5,297 bases of DNA. It comes from an uncultured Eubacteriales bacterium (GTDB lineage: Bacteria; Bacillota; Clostridia; Christensenellales; UBA1242). The position numbers and the translations under genes are program-made. Under the pieces are notes generated by a model. It had not been told where the DNA came from, ran no database searches, and saw nothing but the letters and a program-made list of their open reading frames with translations. Each line of letters starts with the position of its first letter. Position 1 is the stretch's first letter. The stretch covers positions 74,449 to 79,745 of the forward strand of contig CAOQYA010000004.1 of NCBI GenBank assembly GCA_948514155.1, written 5' to 3'. Shown here one piece after another: positions 4,740 through 5,297 of this stretch.

Positions 4740-5291
4740 ATGCAATTTGAAGTTGACATAATTGTTGGGCTGCAAAAAGTGGCAAGCGAGGGCTTGACGG
4801 TGTTTTTCCAACTTGTGTCGCTGCTTGGAAGTTATCTCGGCTTTATTATCTTATTTATCGCCTTTTTCTTTTTAAACAGGCGCCTTGCATATGTGTTTGG
4901 CATCACTTTCATTGGCGGCGTGGGGCTTAACTACATTTTGAAACACCTCATAAATCGGCCTCGGCCTTTCGTTTCGTATCCCGAGATTTTAAATCTTTCA
5001 GACACGCTGGGCAAAAGCATGCCAAGTTCGCACGCACTCTGTTCGGTGGTGCTGGGCATATTTTTGTGCTATTTTGTCTTTAAACTCACTAAAAATATAT
5101 GGGCAAGAGGGGGCGCGATTGCCTTTAGCAGTGTGCTGATTATTTTAACTTGCACCTCGCGCTTGTATTTGGGCATGCATTATTTGACGGACCTCTTTGT
5201 TGGGGCTATAATAGGTGCTGTGATTTCAACGATTGCAATTTTATACATCGAAAAAAGGAAGAAGAAAGTTGGAACTAAAAACACATTCTGA
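4740..5291 (+). CDS. PAP2-family membrane phosphatase
   Basis: This is a 183-residue polytopic member of the PAP2/phosphatidic acid phosphatase family. These enzymes remove phosphate from lipid substrates such as phosphatidic acid, phosphatidylglycerophosphate or undecaprenyl diphosphate, usually on the outer face of the membrane. All three catalytic motifs are intact: K68-x6-R75-P76 (KHLINRPRP), PSSH at 95-98, and S140-R141-x5-H147-x3-D151 (SRLYLGMHYLTD). His98 and His147 are the expected phosphate-transfer residues. Membrane helices are visible at about 23-45, 48-67, 98-116, 123-139 and 151-172, and the C terminus is basic (EKRKKK). The substrate cannot be read from the sequence; undecaprenyl diphosphate recycling is one candidate. 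The first residues (MQFEVDIIVGLQ) match a normal PAP2 N terminus, so the ATG at 4740 is right although no ribosome site precedes it. The promoter suggests a leaderless mRNA. Confidence 0.92.
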   Translation: MQFEVDIIVGLQKVASEGLTVFFQLVSLLGSYLGFIILFIAFFFLNRRLAYVFGITFIGGVGLNYILKHLINRPRPFVSYPEILNLSDTLGKSMPSSHALCSVVLGIFLCYFVFKLTKNIWARGGAIAFSSVLIILTCTSRLYLGMHYLTDLFVGAIIGAVISTIAILYIEKRKKKVGTKNTF

Positions 5292-5297
5292 AAAAGA
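5269..5297 (+). CDS. Possible start of a further gene, truncated by the window end (TsaE-like N terminus?)
   Basis: A TTG at 5269 is preceded by AAGGA (5255-5259) at 9 nt spacing and opens a frame that stays open to the window end, reading MELKTHSEK. It overlaps the last 23 nt of the PAP2 gene in another frame, as translationally coupled genes often do. The opening resembles the N terminus of TsaE, the ATPase of the tRNA t6A pathway, which often begins with a similar T-x-SE-x-ET pattern. Nine residues cannot establish this, and the frame could be chance. Confidence 0.3.

Noticed and set aside
1..5297. CRISPR array, tRNA, rRNA, insertion sequence or prophage attachment site
   Set aside because: I saw no regularly spaced repeats, no cloverleaf-like stretch with a T-loop motif, no transposase or integrase frame, and no long flanking direct repeats.

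Overview
The window reads as a chromosomal stretch of a low-GC Gram-positive bacterium, most likely an uncultured Clostridia-type Firmicute. The reasons are a full-length RNase J, sigma-A-type promoters with 17-bp spacers (TTGACT/TATAAT, TTGATT/TACAAT), AGGAGG-type ribosome sites, a DUF378 (YuzA-like) membrane protein and T-rich intrinsic terminators. No rRNA, tRNA, CRISPR array, insertion sequence or recognisable phage gene is visible. The taxonomic placement is inference from gene content only.

Layout: (1) 1-474, + strand: the 3' part of an unrecognised hydrophilic protein, A+T-rich, ending in a bidirectional terminator (473-502) shared with the convergent gene. (2) 501-953, - strand: a small DUF378 membrane protein with a long, unusual charged tail. 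(3) 954-1208: a divergent intergenic region with a near-consensus promoter for greA and a roughly 145-nt leader holding a terminator-like hairpin. (4) 1209-1679: greA, followed by a long two-part terminator hairpin. (5) 1795-2721: an unrecognised polytopic membrane protein with its own promoter. (6) 2722-2989: an unusually GC-rich intergenic region that folds by eye into consecutive hairpins just upstream of rnj. (7) 2990-4648: rnj (RNase J) with a standard terminator. (8) 4740-5291: a PAP2-family phosphatase whose predicted transcription start falls on the start codon, so it is probably leaderless; its promoter is covered by a perfect 11-bp inverted repeat. (9) From 5269: the possible first codons of another gene overlapping the end of the PAP2 gene, compatible with a TsaE N terminus but too short to prove.

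The genes do not form one obvious pathway. greA (rescue of backtracked RNA polymerase) and rnj (mRNA decay and RNA maturation) are core RNA-metabolism genes. The DUF378 protein, the 308-residue protein and the PAP2 protein are all in the membrane. Most units have their own promoter and terminator, so this looks like a row of short housekeeping transcripts. No new multi-gene system is evident. The most interesting material is non-coding: the hairpin cluster before rnj, the greA leader, and the symmetric leaderless promoter of the PAP2 gene.
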